NCBI GenBank assembly: GCA_013400155.1
Contig: VXBM01000009.1
Span: forward strand, 1,502,075 to 1,566,074
DNA: 64,000 nucleotides
Origin: Helopsaltes ochotensis
Lineage: Eukaryota; Chordata; Aves; Passeriformes; Locustellidae
Direction of reading: 5' to 3'
A program made the translations under genes and the position numbers. The first letter of the stretch is position 1. Every line of letters starts with the position of its first letter. The notes beneath the pieces were generated by a model, which saw only the letters and a list, made by a program, of their open reading frames with translations, had not been told where the DNA came from and ran no database searches. This document shows positions 1-13,600 of this stretch, in pieces.

Positions 1-3000
1 CTACCACACTCATTAGAAATTTCGGAAGGCTGCTCTTAAAATACTCTGTCTAAAACTATGAGTTTGCTACTGTAATGCTAAAAATCAGTGCACTTGGTTC
101 GAAAATTTAGCGGGTTTGAATTTTTCCCTCAGTTTCTGTGCATACTATAAACATGAGACTGGGACAAAAACCCATACTACATCTCTACCTAATGAATTGC
201 ACAGTGCATTTATTACTTTTTAAACTATGGAAGTTAGTGTATTGGTGTTTCTTTTTCATACAGGCAGCTGTGGTAAGGGTATGAAAGGGCCAGTCATGAT
301 TTTTAATGGAACATATTACCTACCACATGCAGCTCAGCACGGTCAGCGTCAATCTCTGGCCTTTAATACTCCTCTTTCTCACCCAGGTAAGCAGAAAGAG
401 TATGGGCTTTCTGCTCTCTGTTTGGGACATCAGAGGCCCAGTGCACAGGTTTGCTACCAAAAGGCCTCAGGCTTTACACTGATGTAACAGTGCTGGCCTC
501 AGGACTCGTCTGGATTTTTCCAGGCTTGAGCTTTTTGTAGTTTTAACAGTTGTGTAGCAAACTTTTGCCTAAACATGTTTTAGCTTTAGATTAGCTCTGT
601 GAAACTGTGGGGTGGCATACACTTTTAACTGTTGGACAATGATCTAGCACAGCTATTCTGTACAGAATGAACCTTAAATAAAAATACAGTGTCACAAAGC
701 ACAAGCACAGACAGACACCAGAGGCCCAAGGACCACAATCACAAAACACAGTGACTATGGGGGTGCAGCCTCACAGAAGCAGGTGACAGTGGGAGCAGAA
801 ACCGAAGAAAAAACAGTGCACTTTGACTATGCTTCTAAAATTACACTAGCAATATTTTTTTGTGTCCATGAATAAGTTGAATTCCCAATCTGTCCAAAAC
901 TGAATTGTCTGTCCACATCTTGAAAACATACATGGTGAATTAACCAACACAAAACCAAACAGTTTTTTAAAAGATGCTGAGAAACAAAATCTGAAATAAT
1001 CTGAAAAGGCTCTCGGAGAGTAAATCCATTGGTTTGACCATATGAGGCAGAAAAATAAAGATATAGAGATAGCTATAACCTGTAGGAGAAATAATAAATA
1101 TAAATAGATATAACCTGTAGGAAAAAGAATTTGATAAAAATAAAAATCAAGAAGGAGTTTAAAGAAAAGCCTAATTTTAATTTAAAATCCCTGTAAAGAG
1201 AGAAGTACAGGAATACTTCTTAATTACCTAAAACTTCTTTCATACAACTTTCTGTGAAAGAACTCTTAAAAACCTACATCAAGTTTTATCAATTTTAAAG
1301 GCTGAGAAGCAATTTATGCAGGTGAACACACAATGCCCTCACCCAGCTCAATAAGGAGGTACAACTGGGCTGCCCTCTTTCCTAAATCAAGACAAAAGAT
1401 GTGGGATACAGGCTGTTCATCTTTGCCTAAGCTCAGGTCCCAGATGCATTGCCCAGAATGTGATAATGGAAAGTATCAGCACTGAGTGCCAGAAGCACAT
1501 TCTCCACAAGAGAGATTCATGCTGCAAAAGACTAGAGATAGAAAGAAGAGGGGAAAAAAGAATTCATTCTTAAATAGGAACTAGTTGACAAACAGGAACA
1601 ACTATATTTACCTGCTTTTGATAACTGTTTAGAAATCCCAAAGCATGACATTTCAACACTACTAGGAAAACAAGACAAATGAGGGTATATTATATTAATA
1701 TCTCATAAAAATCATTATTAAAGGCTGAAACAAAAAACTAGAAAATATTAAATTTCTCTCCTGTGCTGAAGAGTCTCATGAATCTTACTGTGCTTCCTTC
1801 CTGACTATGAAAAATAGGGTAATTCTATTCAATTCAGGATAATGTAGATGAATTAAATAAACTTCTCTTCCTATTCTTTCCCATTCAAATGTTTAAACAG
1901 GGACCAGTCTGGGATGCTCAACTTCCTCTCCAGTTTCAACATTTTTCACGGGAAGTTTTACCAGTGCTATTCCAGTGATTTCACAATGCTCAGTGATTCA
2001 AAGCAAATGGGGCTCTGTGATCCCTATGTCCAAAGACTTGTCTGAGTCAGGAGAACAGTGTATTTCAAACAGAAGTGATGTTTAAGATTCAAAAAATACC
2101 AAGTCCACCTTTGTAAAAGGTGTTGCTTGTCACATACTAGAACTCTGCCCAGGCATGTGTAACTGGAGCGAGGCTGCCCCAGTCTCACTCCTGCTGCTGA
2201 GCAGCAAACATCACACCTAGTACTTATCATTTTAGACTCTGGTTCTTAGGCAGATTGCAGACTTGAAGGGAAGTGTCTGTAACCAATAACAGCTATTCTG
2301 AAGTGCGATTATAATCTGAACGCTGATGACACTCTATAATGCATAATCTTTACTGTAAAATGAAAGCTGGTAAGTATTGGACAAGTTTCCAGGACCTGCA
2401 CGCTTTGTAAAACTTGTATCACAACTTCCATCAGGGCCATATAGACACAACCACGTGATGATAAATGCCAGTAGTTTCATATAATTGAAAATTCTGTTGT
2501 TTTCATAATCACTGCAAAATTATCTATTTTGGAAAACACTGATCATTTGATAATATTTATATTAACAGCAGTATGAACAAAGTGCACAACAGCACAGTGT
2601 GATCAAATAGAAGCATTTAATAGCACATAAAGTCAAATACAAACACATTTCAGTTTGTGATGAATCACTACTTATACACAATAAATATATACTCATACAA
2701 ATTACATTTAAGAAAAGTTATATATGGGTGCATCAGATCACTACTTTTTCATTTTGATATCATCAAGATATTATGTTAAATCTCACAGATTACTTTTAGA
2801 AACTCTGAATAATTCTGCCCCTGTGAGTATTTTGTAATTGTAGTCTCTTCTCCCCACTGTCAAGAGTGTAATTTCTTCACTTCTTCCCTGTTTGTTTTCA
2901 AGCTTTCAACTACACCAGAAGGTATGGTTTGAAATCAGCTTTTCAAGTTGCCCCATGCACATTCATTGTATCTTTTCACACCATTTCCTAAGCCAGTAGC

Positions 3001-5692
3001 AGAAAATTGTTTCTAGCCTCATCATCACTGCTTTTAGCACTCTTTGAGTGCATCTCACTCAAACATAAATTTTTTTGCCATTTCTACTTTCTTTACCTGA
3101 AACCATGTTTCTAGCCTGTTACTTCCACTGCAACTACTGTGAATCAAGCACTGAATTTGTTCAGCAGGTTAACAGCAGATTGTTCACAGAGTACAATAAT
3201 GCAGATAAAAAATACCAATAATTCTGTATTTTGCTGTGTATTGCTCTGCAATTTTATGTTACAGTATTACTACATAATCAGTCACTTTTCTACCTTCTTC
3301 CCTTTTTGAAGCAACAGTCTAAATTGATAACTTTCTGCAAGGTAAGTACAGACATGAAGGTCAAATAAGGTGAATGTTCAGCCGTCTTGAAAAAAATGGT
3401 CCTATTTATACTGGATTTCTAGGATTAAAAAGGATTAGAAAGGGAAGTGGGAAAAACCCCTGTAGACCCGATTTTGATACAACCTGAAAGATATGCAGGG
3501 TGAGAAGATGTGACTCACAATTTGGTACCTAGGACTCAGTAAGAATGCTCTCTGAGGTGACTCACATTTGACCTGCCATGGTGCAATCCGCCAGTGGCAG
3601 CCAGGCCCAGATGAGACACAGCTAAAGAGAAGCCATCTCCTCTGTGCCACAATGTACTAGCAGTCAGAAAAAGGGCAGCACAAACCCACAGATTTCTAAC
3701 AAGCTCCATACACAGCCCCTCAAACTAGCCTTCAGAACTGTCTTTTTATCAGCATTGTGACGAAAAGAAAATACAGCCACAGAGCCATAGAATCCATGGG
3801 GTTGGAGGGGACCTTTAAGACCGTTCAAGTCCAACCCACGTGCACTGAACAGTAACACCTTCAGCTAGATCAGGTTGTTCAACGATGACCACAAATTTGT
3901 GTCTCACAGAGGAGGTGCCAAATCACTCATAACCAAATTCAACACAAGCAGCACTGCGCACTGGTACACGGAAAGCGACTCTGGCCCCAGTGTGAAGAGT
4001 TTTGTGCACCACAGGTCCCTCAGGGATACAAACATGAGCAAGCAACACCACAGCCCCAAGAGAAATCACTCTCCTGAAACACATTTGTGAAGTGCTAAGA
4101 TCTCACTTCTGAAAAAGTATGGACTGTACTTTCAGAATATCTTGAAGACTATCTCAGGTTGGAGAACAGCACTTCATAAGAACTAATCCTGTTAAAAGAA
4201 AGTCCAGCTCCCTGTCACAGGGCCTTGGTCACCTTCTGCCAGACCACAAACTACACACCAAAGGCCCTGTTATCATGTAATTTTTGTATCTGGAGTACAA
4301 ACAGTAAAGAAAATTACAGGGACTATTCAAACAAGGTCTTAGAGGGTTCCTCCTATCCCACAGTGGATGATCAAGAGTCAAAGGCTGTAGAATGCTGTGT
4401 ATGGAAGGTCCCAAAACCAATCTCTTTTTAAATGACACCAAGTTCCAAACAGGAATTTCCAATATATTTACTGGATTTATTTTTATTTAAATGAAAATGC
4501 TTTCTGTAAACAATAATAGATTGGATTTGGATAAACTGGAGAACAATAGATTGTCTTTCTCTTGCATGTTACCAGACAACTGTATGAATCTATTTCTATT
4601 CACTTTATGATACAAAGCTTATTCAGTTATTCTACCTCTTGTTCAATTTGTTACACTGGCTTCATTCTCAAAATATGATCTCAAGTGAATGGGCTCTTCA
4701 GAAGAATGACACTTTATGCACTTTTAAGAATTTAATTACTCTTAACTTTAATTTCTGACTGATTCATATTTAGCTTAGCAAACACTTCAATACTTGGATG
4801 CAGAAATCCCATTTAAAATTTTTATTTACATCGATAGCTATGGGAAAAAGAATGGAGATTCACAGTTCTGAATAGGAAAAAAAAGGAAAGAAAAGCAATA
4901 TTGTTTGAGCAACTGTGTACAGATTTACCATACAGTTTCAAAACCCTACTTCAGAAAATTACTTCAGATATGGAACAATGAAAGATTGAGATATCCTGCC
5001 AAAAAAAGTGAGTGCATCAGCTGTAATCTAAGCAGTAGAAATTCTAACAGTCAAACTGTCAAATTTGAACAATAAGGAACACCTTTTTATTTAGGAGCTG
5101 TTCCTCATAGCCAGATTTAATCAAGCCTTCTCTCCATTTGCATAATTTCTTCAAAACGCTAGGGATAATGCTTTGCCATTTTCAATCTTTTTCCTGCATT
5201 ATGAGAATGCTTCTATCAAGTGTGTCTTTACAGTGATAAATAAGAAATTTTGTCTTCAAGAAAGCATTAAATCTCTTTGTAAGCTTGGCCTTACTGGCAA
5301 AATTAGACTTCCTTCTGAGACAATGGAAGTATGCTTTCTTTCATGAGCTGTATTTAGTGGGTGGAACCCAAATCCTCAGACAAAGCTGTAATACTGCACA
5401 AAACTACACTGCTTTGGGTGATATCTCCCACTTCTTCTGTTACATATTATTTTAAGCAGGAATGGCTGGCTTTTCTGTTGTGTCTCCTTGCCTCCAATGC
5501 CTGACCTCTTCGCTCATTCTGACACACACCTGCAAACAAAAGACAGACATCCCCAAGCCATACCTCTTTCCAGCTGTCCTGATGCCCTACCAACCTTCTG
5601 TTGAATTTCATGTGTTGAGGACAGAGCATGTTACAGGATGGAACTGAAAACAGGCTGAAATAAAAGCAACAGAAGGGGTTAAGAGGACTTAC
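1..5692 (-). other. GUCY1A2: GUCY1A2 intron (partial, downstream side), phase 2
   Basis: The intron begins at the GTAAGT donor at 5692 and leaves the window at position 1 without an acceptor and terminal exon that I can identify. It contains one CR1 fragment at 3785-3885. The remainder is AT-rich sequence with no recognisable coding or RNA gene. Confidence 0.75.
3785..3885 (-). mobile_element. CR1 LINE 3'-end fragment
   Basis: The plus strand reads catagaatcc, then a ggttggagggga core, then caagtccaaccca and ctagatcaggttgttca. This is the reverse complement of the avian CR1 3' untranslated end. The copy therefore lies in the same orientation as GUCY1A2. It is short and diverged, as 5'-truncated CR1 copies usually are. 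Confidence 0.8.
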
Positions 5693-5847
5693 TGGTATGT
5701 GGTGGGACTGACGTTGATGCGGCGTGGGTGACTTCCTGACTCGAACTTGCTTGCAAGGGTGACGTTGTTCCCAAAGAGACAATAGCGTGGCATTCTCACA
5801 CCAACAACGCCGGCCAGCACCGAACCTGAGTGGATGCCTATCCTCAT
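5693..5847 (-). CDS. GUCY1A2: GUCY1A2 internal exon: later cyclase domain
   Basis: This 155-base exon gives 51 codons plus two bases of a split codon. It opens M-R-I-G-I-H-S-G-S-V, passes through LAGVVGVRMPRYCLFGNNVT and ends INVSPTTY plus CA. These are the conserved glycine-rich and RYCLFG blocks of class III nucleotide cyclases, near the substrate site. The acceptor is a T-rich tract ending CCAG|ATG and the donor is CA|GTAAGT, a strong consensus. Reading through the donor gives CAG TAA, so an unspliced transcript would stop at once. The intron is phase 2, so the next exon must supply the last base of the split codon and the C-terminal tail. I could not find that exon between positions 1 and 5692. 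The ATG at the exon start is internal, not a translation start. Confidence 0.95.
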
Positions 5848-8800
5848 CTGGAAAAAAAACCACGAGATCCACGTCAGGCTGGCTCTCGTGTGCCACCAGT
5901 GGTAATGCCAGTACCGCTCATTTACAAGCAAGCCTTTCAAGTAAAAAATAAACCAAAGAAGAAAGAGTGAAGTGGAAGAAAACAGGCTCTTCTATTCCTC
6001 TAGCTAAAATCAGATGCAGAAAAAAGAAAGAAAAACAAAAAGATTATTATCTTTTCAGTAAAACTATTTTCTTCTGTGCACATTTGCTGGAGACTGTGAC
6101 AGTCAAAACAGAAATCATGAACAGAATAGGATGGGATCATCCAGAGTTACTTCAATATCAGCCTTCTAATTATACAAAAAAAATACATTACAGAGGTTAT
6201 TTTTGCAACCACTTCTAACACAGGCTTTAAAGTAATACCAATTTTTCTCAAACTGGCAGGAAGAATAGTTATGTGGAGTATAAGTTACTTTTATCTCCTT
6301 TATATTTTTCTTCCAAACTCTTCAAGGTCTAAGGTCTTTCTCACTTTTTCAGACAGCGAGATATTGGAATGGTAAGAATGCTGAAGACTGAGGCACCAAT
6401 GTTTGGAAGAATTAAATTGCACTGTCCATTACCAGTAAAAAAAAAGGCTCCTGCAGTCATGACTTAGGTAAACATCCCTTCTCCACAGAGGTGAGGTCAG
6501 TACCTGCCCTCCGTAAAAGACTATGAGCAGGAAGTCTTGCTCACACAACAGCGAACATGCTGTCAGCTTTCAATAAATAATAAACAACCTATTTACATTC
6601 TTGTGAGATGAGAGGAGAATTAGTCATTTTGCACACAATTTTAGGAACAGAGCTAATGAAACCTATTTGTTCCATTGCTACTCTGCACATTTATTTAAAA
6701 ATCTAAAAATCACTTATTAACTGTATGCTGTGACCTCTTTCGCGTTACATTCAATCACATGTAAAGGCCAGATTGAAACTGTAAGAAAAAGTATTAGCTT
6801 TGTTTTCCTCTAAAAACACAGAGATAAGAGTATATATTAGAGAGGATGGAAAATATGAAAGTAAAAAAACGCACTGAGAAAATAAAATTTGTTTTTGCAA
6901 TATATGCAGTGAAAGCTGAAGTTATTGTTGGTTGTTTTGTTACTTTAATTCTTTCCTTTTCATTGCTTCTTTTTACATGGTCACATAGCTTTTTTATCTC
7001 TCAATGCTTCAGTGACAGACATGAGGGTTCTTCTGCACTATCTATCTGAAGAGCTTTTTAAAAAACACGTGCTCCTACAATAAAAAAGGTAGATATATTC
7101 TCACAAACACAGGTTAAACTACATAGAGTGTCAAAACCTGAAGTTTTCATTGGGTGGAAGAAAGCTGATGTAGGCTCTCTCAATAAACTTAGAGATAAAG
7201 CACATGAAGAATGGCTTACAATAAAGCTCCACATCTGCTTTATTATAGCATTCTCTACAAGAAAAGAGGCTGCAAACACTGATGCTCTTGCCATGAATTA
7301 TTCCTTAGAGTGCCTTATTATACCGGGAATAACCGTTACATTGGTCCCATAGCACTTCTTAGAGAAATATGTTTACTTAAAAGTGTCTTTTCAACATTTT
7401 ACTAAATTTGCAGATGCGTTGTTCTGGTCTTTTCCTCACTGAGTTGAAAACTCAGTTGTGTCAACAGCTTAAGACTCTTTTTTACAAAGGAAAAGAATGT
7501 GTCATCAAATTATTAACAAGAAGGCACTTATTGGGGCACATCAACCTTTCACATTACCTTTGCAGTAAACAAAATCTGCCTAGACCACGTAACTTAGAAC
7601 AATAATAACAACGGTTACACAAATATAGTTATAGTTCCCAAGCTATATTGTACATGTAGCCCTTCTCAGAACAGTCACCATTAAATATTAGTAATAGCAC
7701 AGAAAGTGAAAATTAGGTGACAACACTAGGATGCATTTTTTTTCTACCATAAATCTGTTTGCTCCTTTTAATATAGGTGTAGTATGAATTACATATTTAT
7801 TAACTATCCTAAATGGAGCATTTTTAATAAAATGCATGCTCTTCATCTGTACCAGCTGGTTCTCTGTGTGTCCTTAATTATTTGTCTAAAGATAAAATGG
7901 AAGTATGTAGCTGAACCTGAAAGTTTAGAGGCATTATGCACACAAGTGAAAAGACGGGTCTTTGGAAACTACCAAAAAGAGAACACAGCTGTGAAAAAAA
8001 AAACAGTAAATACCATTTCTCCAGTATTTAAGGAACAGTGAAGAGACTGACAAAAGCCAAAGACATTTCTAAAGCATGATACTGGAGGGCACAGCAGGAA
8101 AAAAAAAACATGAACTGGTGGGAAAAATACTGAGAGACCTGTGAGAGATCTTTTAGATAAAGAGGGACAACTTGAACTGAGCGCAATGGAAAATGGAAAA
8201 AAAAGATTAAGAAATCCGATCTTTGCGAGAGCTGTGGTAATAGTGAAGTAGAGAAAAGCTGATGACTCAGAGGTGTAAAAGTAAAGCAGCCTGCACTGAT
8301 CAATGTAATGTGAGGGGAAAGACATGGCTATGTGCAAAGCAAAAGAAGCTTCCAAAACTTGTATAGAGAAAGTAGCAGTATTTGGATATTTCTTACTGGA
8401 TAAGGCACAAAGAGCAGAAATGTCTAAAATCTGAGTGACAGGAAGGATAGTGATTTTGTTTAATAGTGACAAAGAAGATTCATAAGGAAAGATGACGAGC
8501 ACTGGTCATCATCTAACAGGGAAATGTGCCAGACATGGTATCAATGAGAGCTGATATTCCAGACTGGACTGCAGGAGGAAAGTCAAGAACAAACAGGAAG
8601 AAGGATGAACAACAAACAAATATTTGTTCTTTTTCTGAACTGAGCATTCTGTTACTGATTTTTTCTGATGTCCCAAATCTTAGAAAAATTGTATATTCCT
8701 TCTTCACACCTCCTCATTGCCAAAGCATGATTTTCGTTTTTTGTATCTGGAAGGGCTAGGGTTTTTACTTCGTTAAGTTTTGCTTCTTTTTTATCTGCTG

Positions 8801-9065
8801 CATAATTCAATTACTTGCAATAGCCTGAATGCCTTCTTAGGCACCAGACTGAAAACTGCACTCCTACATCAAAATAAAGCCTATTCCAACTGAGATGAAA
8901 GTAAATGCAACACTGAAAATTCACAACCCATCTACAATTGGGTTTATGGGGAAGAGGCAAAAATATTTTAATAACAGTAAACAAATGCAGTTGCATGCCT
9001 GAAGTAAATTTCATCATTGCTAATTTGTTTCTTAATAGCTTTTCCTGTTAATCAGTACTCCCACC

Positions 9066-9088
9066 AAAAAAAAAAAAAAAAAAAAAAT
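9066..9088. repeat. Poly-A tract (23 A)
   Basis: An uninterrupted run of 23 A on the plus strand. I see no retrocopy or SINE body on either side, so its origin is unclear. Confidence 0.95.
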
Positions 9089-9390
9089 CCAGTCATTTTC
9101 ATTGTGTCAAAGCTCTTGAGTTTTTTTCTCTTTTGAAACCTTGTTGAAAAATGTACTCTCCTTCCTCTTTCCTTATTTTTCCATATAATTTTCAAGGCAA
9201 AAATTAAAATGCAACTGGAAAGACAGTCTGAGAAGCAGCACTTGTCTACTCAAGAATGTTTTTTAAAAACTTCTCAAATCTAAAATTTTTTGACAAATAT
9301 ATGTTTGCATATTGATAACCAATAGAATGCATTAACCTTATTTCCCTTCAGTCGAAACGGAGACATTGCATTACAAGATTTAAAAATAAT

Positions 9391-9787
9391 TCCTTTATTA
9401 ATTAGAACACAGGAAAATGGTTCAAGCTGTAATGATTCCTGAAAGGAAAATTAAGCGGGTTTTAAATTATTCCTCAAGCTTCTCATGTACACGCTGCTGT
9501 GCAAAAATATTTACAGCCTTGGTTATGGGCTTACAAATCTATTTTGAAAAGCATAATTCATGTTTTATTTAGAAGAAAATAGGCTAATAGGGAACAGCAA
9601 CAGGAACAGGGAGAATTGCATAAGGGTATGACTGTGAAGAATGATTCTGAGTCGAATGAAAAGGACTGCAAATATATTTGCACAGCACCGTGTACATAAG
9701 AATCTTGATGAATAATTTAAAACCTGCTTAATTTTCCAGGAATCATTACAGCTTGAACCATTTTCCTGTGCTCTAATTAATGAAGGA
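9391..9787. repeat. Long inverted repeat, arms about 125-130 bp, loop 140 bp
   Basis: Left arm 9391-9520 and right arm 9661-9787 are reverse complements with about nine mismatches and one 4-base gap (extra AAAG on the left), about 93% identity by eye. The longest uninterrupted match is 34 bp (9408-9441 against 9737-9770). The loop 9521-9660 is unrelated unique sequence. Outside the arms the similarity ends within a few bases. I recognise no known element, no obvious target duplication and no coding potential. Confidence 0.92.
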
Positions 9788-11544
9788 AATATAAAATATA
9801 TAATAATAAACTGAAAGGCAAAGTAGGAAGAATAAGAGTCTTAAAGTGGGTACCTTTCTTTTTGTCTTCCAGTAAAGAGTAGTTGATACTAAAACATGCA
9901 AGCAGACTTTCCAACTCATACTAAAGGTAACCATGTAACCTGTCCTCTGATAACCAGGGGCAAAAAGCCATGCTCATTTCCAAAGTTCTCTCTCTGCAAC
10001 CAGCAATTTTTAGTTCAGGGATTTCCTGAGCCAAAAGAAATTCTTTTTGTAGAGAAAAGGTGTTTGATGTTCACAATGTTCTAATATGAGCTACAGTAGC
10101 ATTTCAGCATGCATTCTTTCTTCCCACCACACACAGAAAGAGGGACCTTAATAAACAGTTCTCTCACTCTGAAAAACACAGTCCCATGCTAGAAAGAGAA
10201 GTCTCCGATTGCCTCACAGGTTAACTGCATCCAGAAGGACATAAAATTCAATTTCTCGGAATTGTCTGCCTTACAGACACATATGAAGGAGAGAGGGCAG
10301 GCTGGGAAGTAGGTGACACAGTTTGGAAAGCAACCACGGGCAGAAGTGATCCTGCATTCGACCAGCTTGGAGCTTTTTGAGCCTCAGTAATGTGACTGAC
10401 TGACAGCTGCTCAAGACTGTGCTGAGCTGAGCAGAGCACAGGGCTGGCACAGGGCAGTAGCTGCATGGAAACGGATGGCCCAAGCTAGAAAAGCAATTAA
10501 ATACAATAGGAAGCATTCTGCTGGATCGGGACTTTTGCACTCCTCACTTTCTGGCCTAACATACTGATTGATACTCTGTGTTTCAGTATGGACCTTTTTC
10601 CTTCTGTCCTTGCAGTGTCCTTCAGAAAGGAAAAAGTCACCTCTTGTAGGGCATCTTAGCTATCAGTCCATGACACACAGCTAGATTCTTTCAAACAGAA
10701 TCTGCCAAATACTGTGTTTTCTGCCCTAGTATTTTCTAGCAGCTTCCACAACAGTGCTATCTCTAAATCTCAACATATGCCTTACACAGGGACATTTACT
10801 TGTAAAATGTCTTAATGTAAAACAGACTCTCCAGAGCTCAGAGGTCTGAAATCAGGGCCACACACTGGTGAGTCAGTGTGCCTTTCCACTCCTTCAAGGG
10901 ACTGAAAGTTGATAGGACTGACAGCTATGTCCTGGCATATGCTTTAGTGTGTGGGTTATCTGTATTCTTAGATAGATTTATAAATAGTGCCTTTCTGGAA
11001 AGGGACATATGACAGTACAGATCACTACAGAATTGTTGCCAAGGAACAGACCTGCTCAGAGGAAAATTTAGATCACTTGAATTTCACAAGGTGTTCCACA
11101 GAACTAAATTACAGGATATATTTCCCCCCTATTTGAACATCATTTGGAGAAGTAAATACTTTAATTTTTTTTCAAATCATAATTTCCTAGATTTTTACTC
11201 AAAGAATTATTCAACCTATTTGAAGCAAAATTTACAGCAGATTATACAAGGACAATTAAAAATGAACTAATAAAGAGTGAATGCCTTGGGATCAATAAAT
11301 CCATTTTAAGTAATTATTGGGTAAAATAATCATGTACTTTGTGCTAAAGAGATGCAAATAAATTATATCCAATGTGATGCACTTTGCATATGTACATCCC
11401 TGGGCTATGATCTTGGCACACAGCCATTTTCTACTGAATGTGGAAACAGGAGCTATGAGGTATTTCTACATAAAGAAGCCTCAGACTTGAAGGATGAATT
11501 TATTTTTCTCTTTCCCTTGAAGTTCTTTCACTATGATCTAAGCT

Positions 11545-11625
11545 AGCCCTGCTTTGAATAGTGGTTGGATCAGGTAACCTCCAGAGGTTCCGTGCAGCTT
11601 CCTTTATTTCACAACTCTGTCTTTC
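11545..11625 (+). mobile_element. CR1 LINE 3'-end fragment (diverged)
   Basis: The segment tggttggatcaggtaacctc followed by cagaggttccgtgcagctt matches the CR1 3' end form 'ggttggactagatgacctccagaggtcc'. It ends near cacaactctgtc, a degraded terminal repeat. Orientation is antisense to GUCY1A2. Confidence 0.65.
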
Positions 11626-12469
11626 ATAACCTGTGCTGAAAAATTATACACCTGTGAGTCTCCATCAGCAGTATAAGGTAGAATTAGATGAAGTGAAAAC
11701 AAAAACAAAGACTCAGACTAGTTTGGGGAGCTCATTAGTTCTAGCATCAAAGGAAAGTTTACACTGGGGCAAGTTATTTTTGAGCCAAATGGGATCATGT
11801 GAATCCACAACGGCACTGCTCAGTGTCTAGGTTAGAAGAGGAATTGGGTTCATCTGTAAGGAAACTTCTGACCTGAAATTATTTACTGGAGGGTGTTGTG
11901 AGTGGAGAAGTGGGTGTTAAATGATGTCAATGAGAATTTTTAGAGCTGCTAAACAGAAAAATAAAACCTATATCCTTCCCCTAAGGTTCCCAAGAAGAAA
12001 CATTAAAGTTAATGTGCTTCTTTATGCGCTGCTTCTCACTCACCAATAAAACATTGCATTTCATTGCTGATGGGGCATTTAATCAAAAACACCTTCTATT
12101 GTTTTCTTTAAATACTAATTTCCACTGTAGGAATTTAATTACTACGTGAACCTGTGTGTTCAGGCACTTAAAAAAGAGCTAATCACTCACACAAGCCCAC
12201 ATAGCAGTGGAGGATTTTTCCCAGCCTCCCCTCCACTGACACCCAAAAAAGAAAAAAAAATCATCAGAAAGTTCTCTTTGATCCCTAGTGTAGGAGGACA
12301 TCTTTGTCTCACAGTGCCATCATATGACATATACTGAATGGATTGGATGATACTTTAACAAGGATAAATGACACATGCTCAAAATATTTAAGGAAACAAA
12401 AAACTGTACTAAAAAAAAAAAGTTTGACCTAGGTGTTTTAACCTCAAGAATCAACCTTTGATACTTTTG

Positions 12470-12501
12470 CTAATTTAGTAATTTAACTAATTTAGTAATT
12501 A
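12470..12501. repeat. 17-bp tandem duplication rich in TAAT
   Basis: The unit ctaatttagtaatttaa (12470-12486) is followed at once by a second, nearly complete copy (12487-12501). The two copies place several TAAT cores close together. Confidence 0.85.
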
Positions 12502-13465
12502 GGTAAATTTCACGTAATTCCAAGCACCTAGAAGTTAGCCAGCTCATTTAGCCTCCTGCTAAACACAGGAGGTAAATAACCTCAGGGCTGCAATTCTTCA
12601 CATTCTAAAACTGGCACAGAGGAGAGGCTGAATCAGTCACTCCTCAAGATGTCCAACTCTCCTGGTGGAACAGAGAGGGACATTTAATGGTAACTTTAAC
12701 CTGGACACCGCATAAACAGACAGCTAAAGAAAGGTTATTTTACCTTCCTTAAAATAATCTACACTCTTGTGCATAAATCATCAAAAATACTGGTGTTGAT
12801 GGATAGGACCCCATCAGAAGATCATTCTATTTGTAGAACTGCAGGAATTTCTTCAGATGTTTTAATGTAATGGTCTTTGAATACAGCCTGCAATCTTTGA
12901 AACCATAAAATGAAATGCCCTTTCAGTGGCAGAGCCATGCTTCATCTTTTGACCACAGTACATAGTGGCATACATAGATGAAAGTCAGATTGATCTGCTT
13001 TGGGAAGAGCTTGGAACCAATCAACAAGGACCACAGCAACTTTTAAATAGAACCACTGATCTGTAACAATCTTACAGTTTTACTACTAGGAGCAACCTCA
13101 TCTAGCCTCTATGATAATGATGTATCAGAGTTTTCCCAAAAGCTTCCACACTATTAATGAAACCTAAATTGTTGCTGATGCCATCTAAACCTCTACCACC
13201 ACAATCTATGTTAATACTTTTTGCAGGAAGAGGAGATACATTTTACGTGTGTAGTTTCTACTGAATGCTCCAACTTCCTGCAATCAGCACCAAGGCGGAC
13301 ATCAAGATAAAAAATTGTTAAACTCCCTGCTCCATATGGACACTGTAGACATGAAAAAAAAATATAAAAACCAGTGGGTCAGGTTTTGAAAATGTACCTC
13401 TGGGAAAAGCAGAGCGACTACTTCCTTCAGTACTTCTCAGTCCAACAGACAATACAGCCTATTAA

Positions 13466-13600
13466 ACTGTTCAAGAAATGATTGGATGTGGCATTTCGTG
13501 CTATGGTCTAGTTGACAAGGTGGTGATTAGTCAAATGTTGGTTGGACTCAACAATCCAAGACGTCTTTTCCAACATAAAAGATTCTGTGACTCTGTGATA
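13466..13600 (+). mobile_element. CR1 LINE 3'-end fragment
   Basis: Recognisable pieces in order are ggatgtggcatttcgtgcta, tggtctagttgacaaggtgg, gttggttggactcaac, gtcttttccaaca and the terminal gattctgtgactctgtgat. These are the 3' untranslated end and terminal short repeats of a bird CR1 subfamily. The copy is antisense to GUCY1A2 and looks complete at its 3' tip. Confidence 0.88.

Noticed and set aside
1..5692. Terminal exon of GUCY1A2
   Set aside because: No minus-strand frame here begins with a suitable acceptor and continues the cyclase C-terminus, so the exon must lie outside the window or be too diverged to see.
5447..5896. 149-codon minus-strand open frame
   Set aside because: It overlaps the 5693-5847 exon in a different frame; the cyclase frame carries the conserved motifs.
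7969..8502. 177-codon minus-strand open frame, the longest in the window
   Set aside because: Ser/Phe/Leu-rich composition typical of chance frames opposite A-rich DNA, no domain motif, and an overlapping frame of the same character. It sits in intron.
9066..9088. Poly-A tail of a processed pseudogene or SINE
   Set aside because: No gene-like or SINE-like body adjoins the A run on either side.
13080..13260. Possible old CR1/L3 antisense fragment (ctcatctagcctctatgata)
   Set aside because: Only a short phrase matches from memory and the rest does not follow the consensus order.
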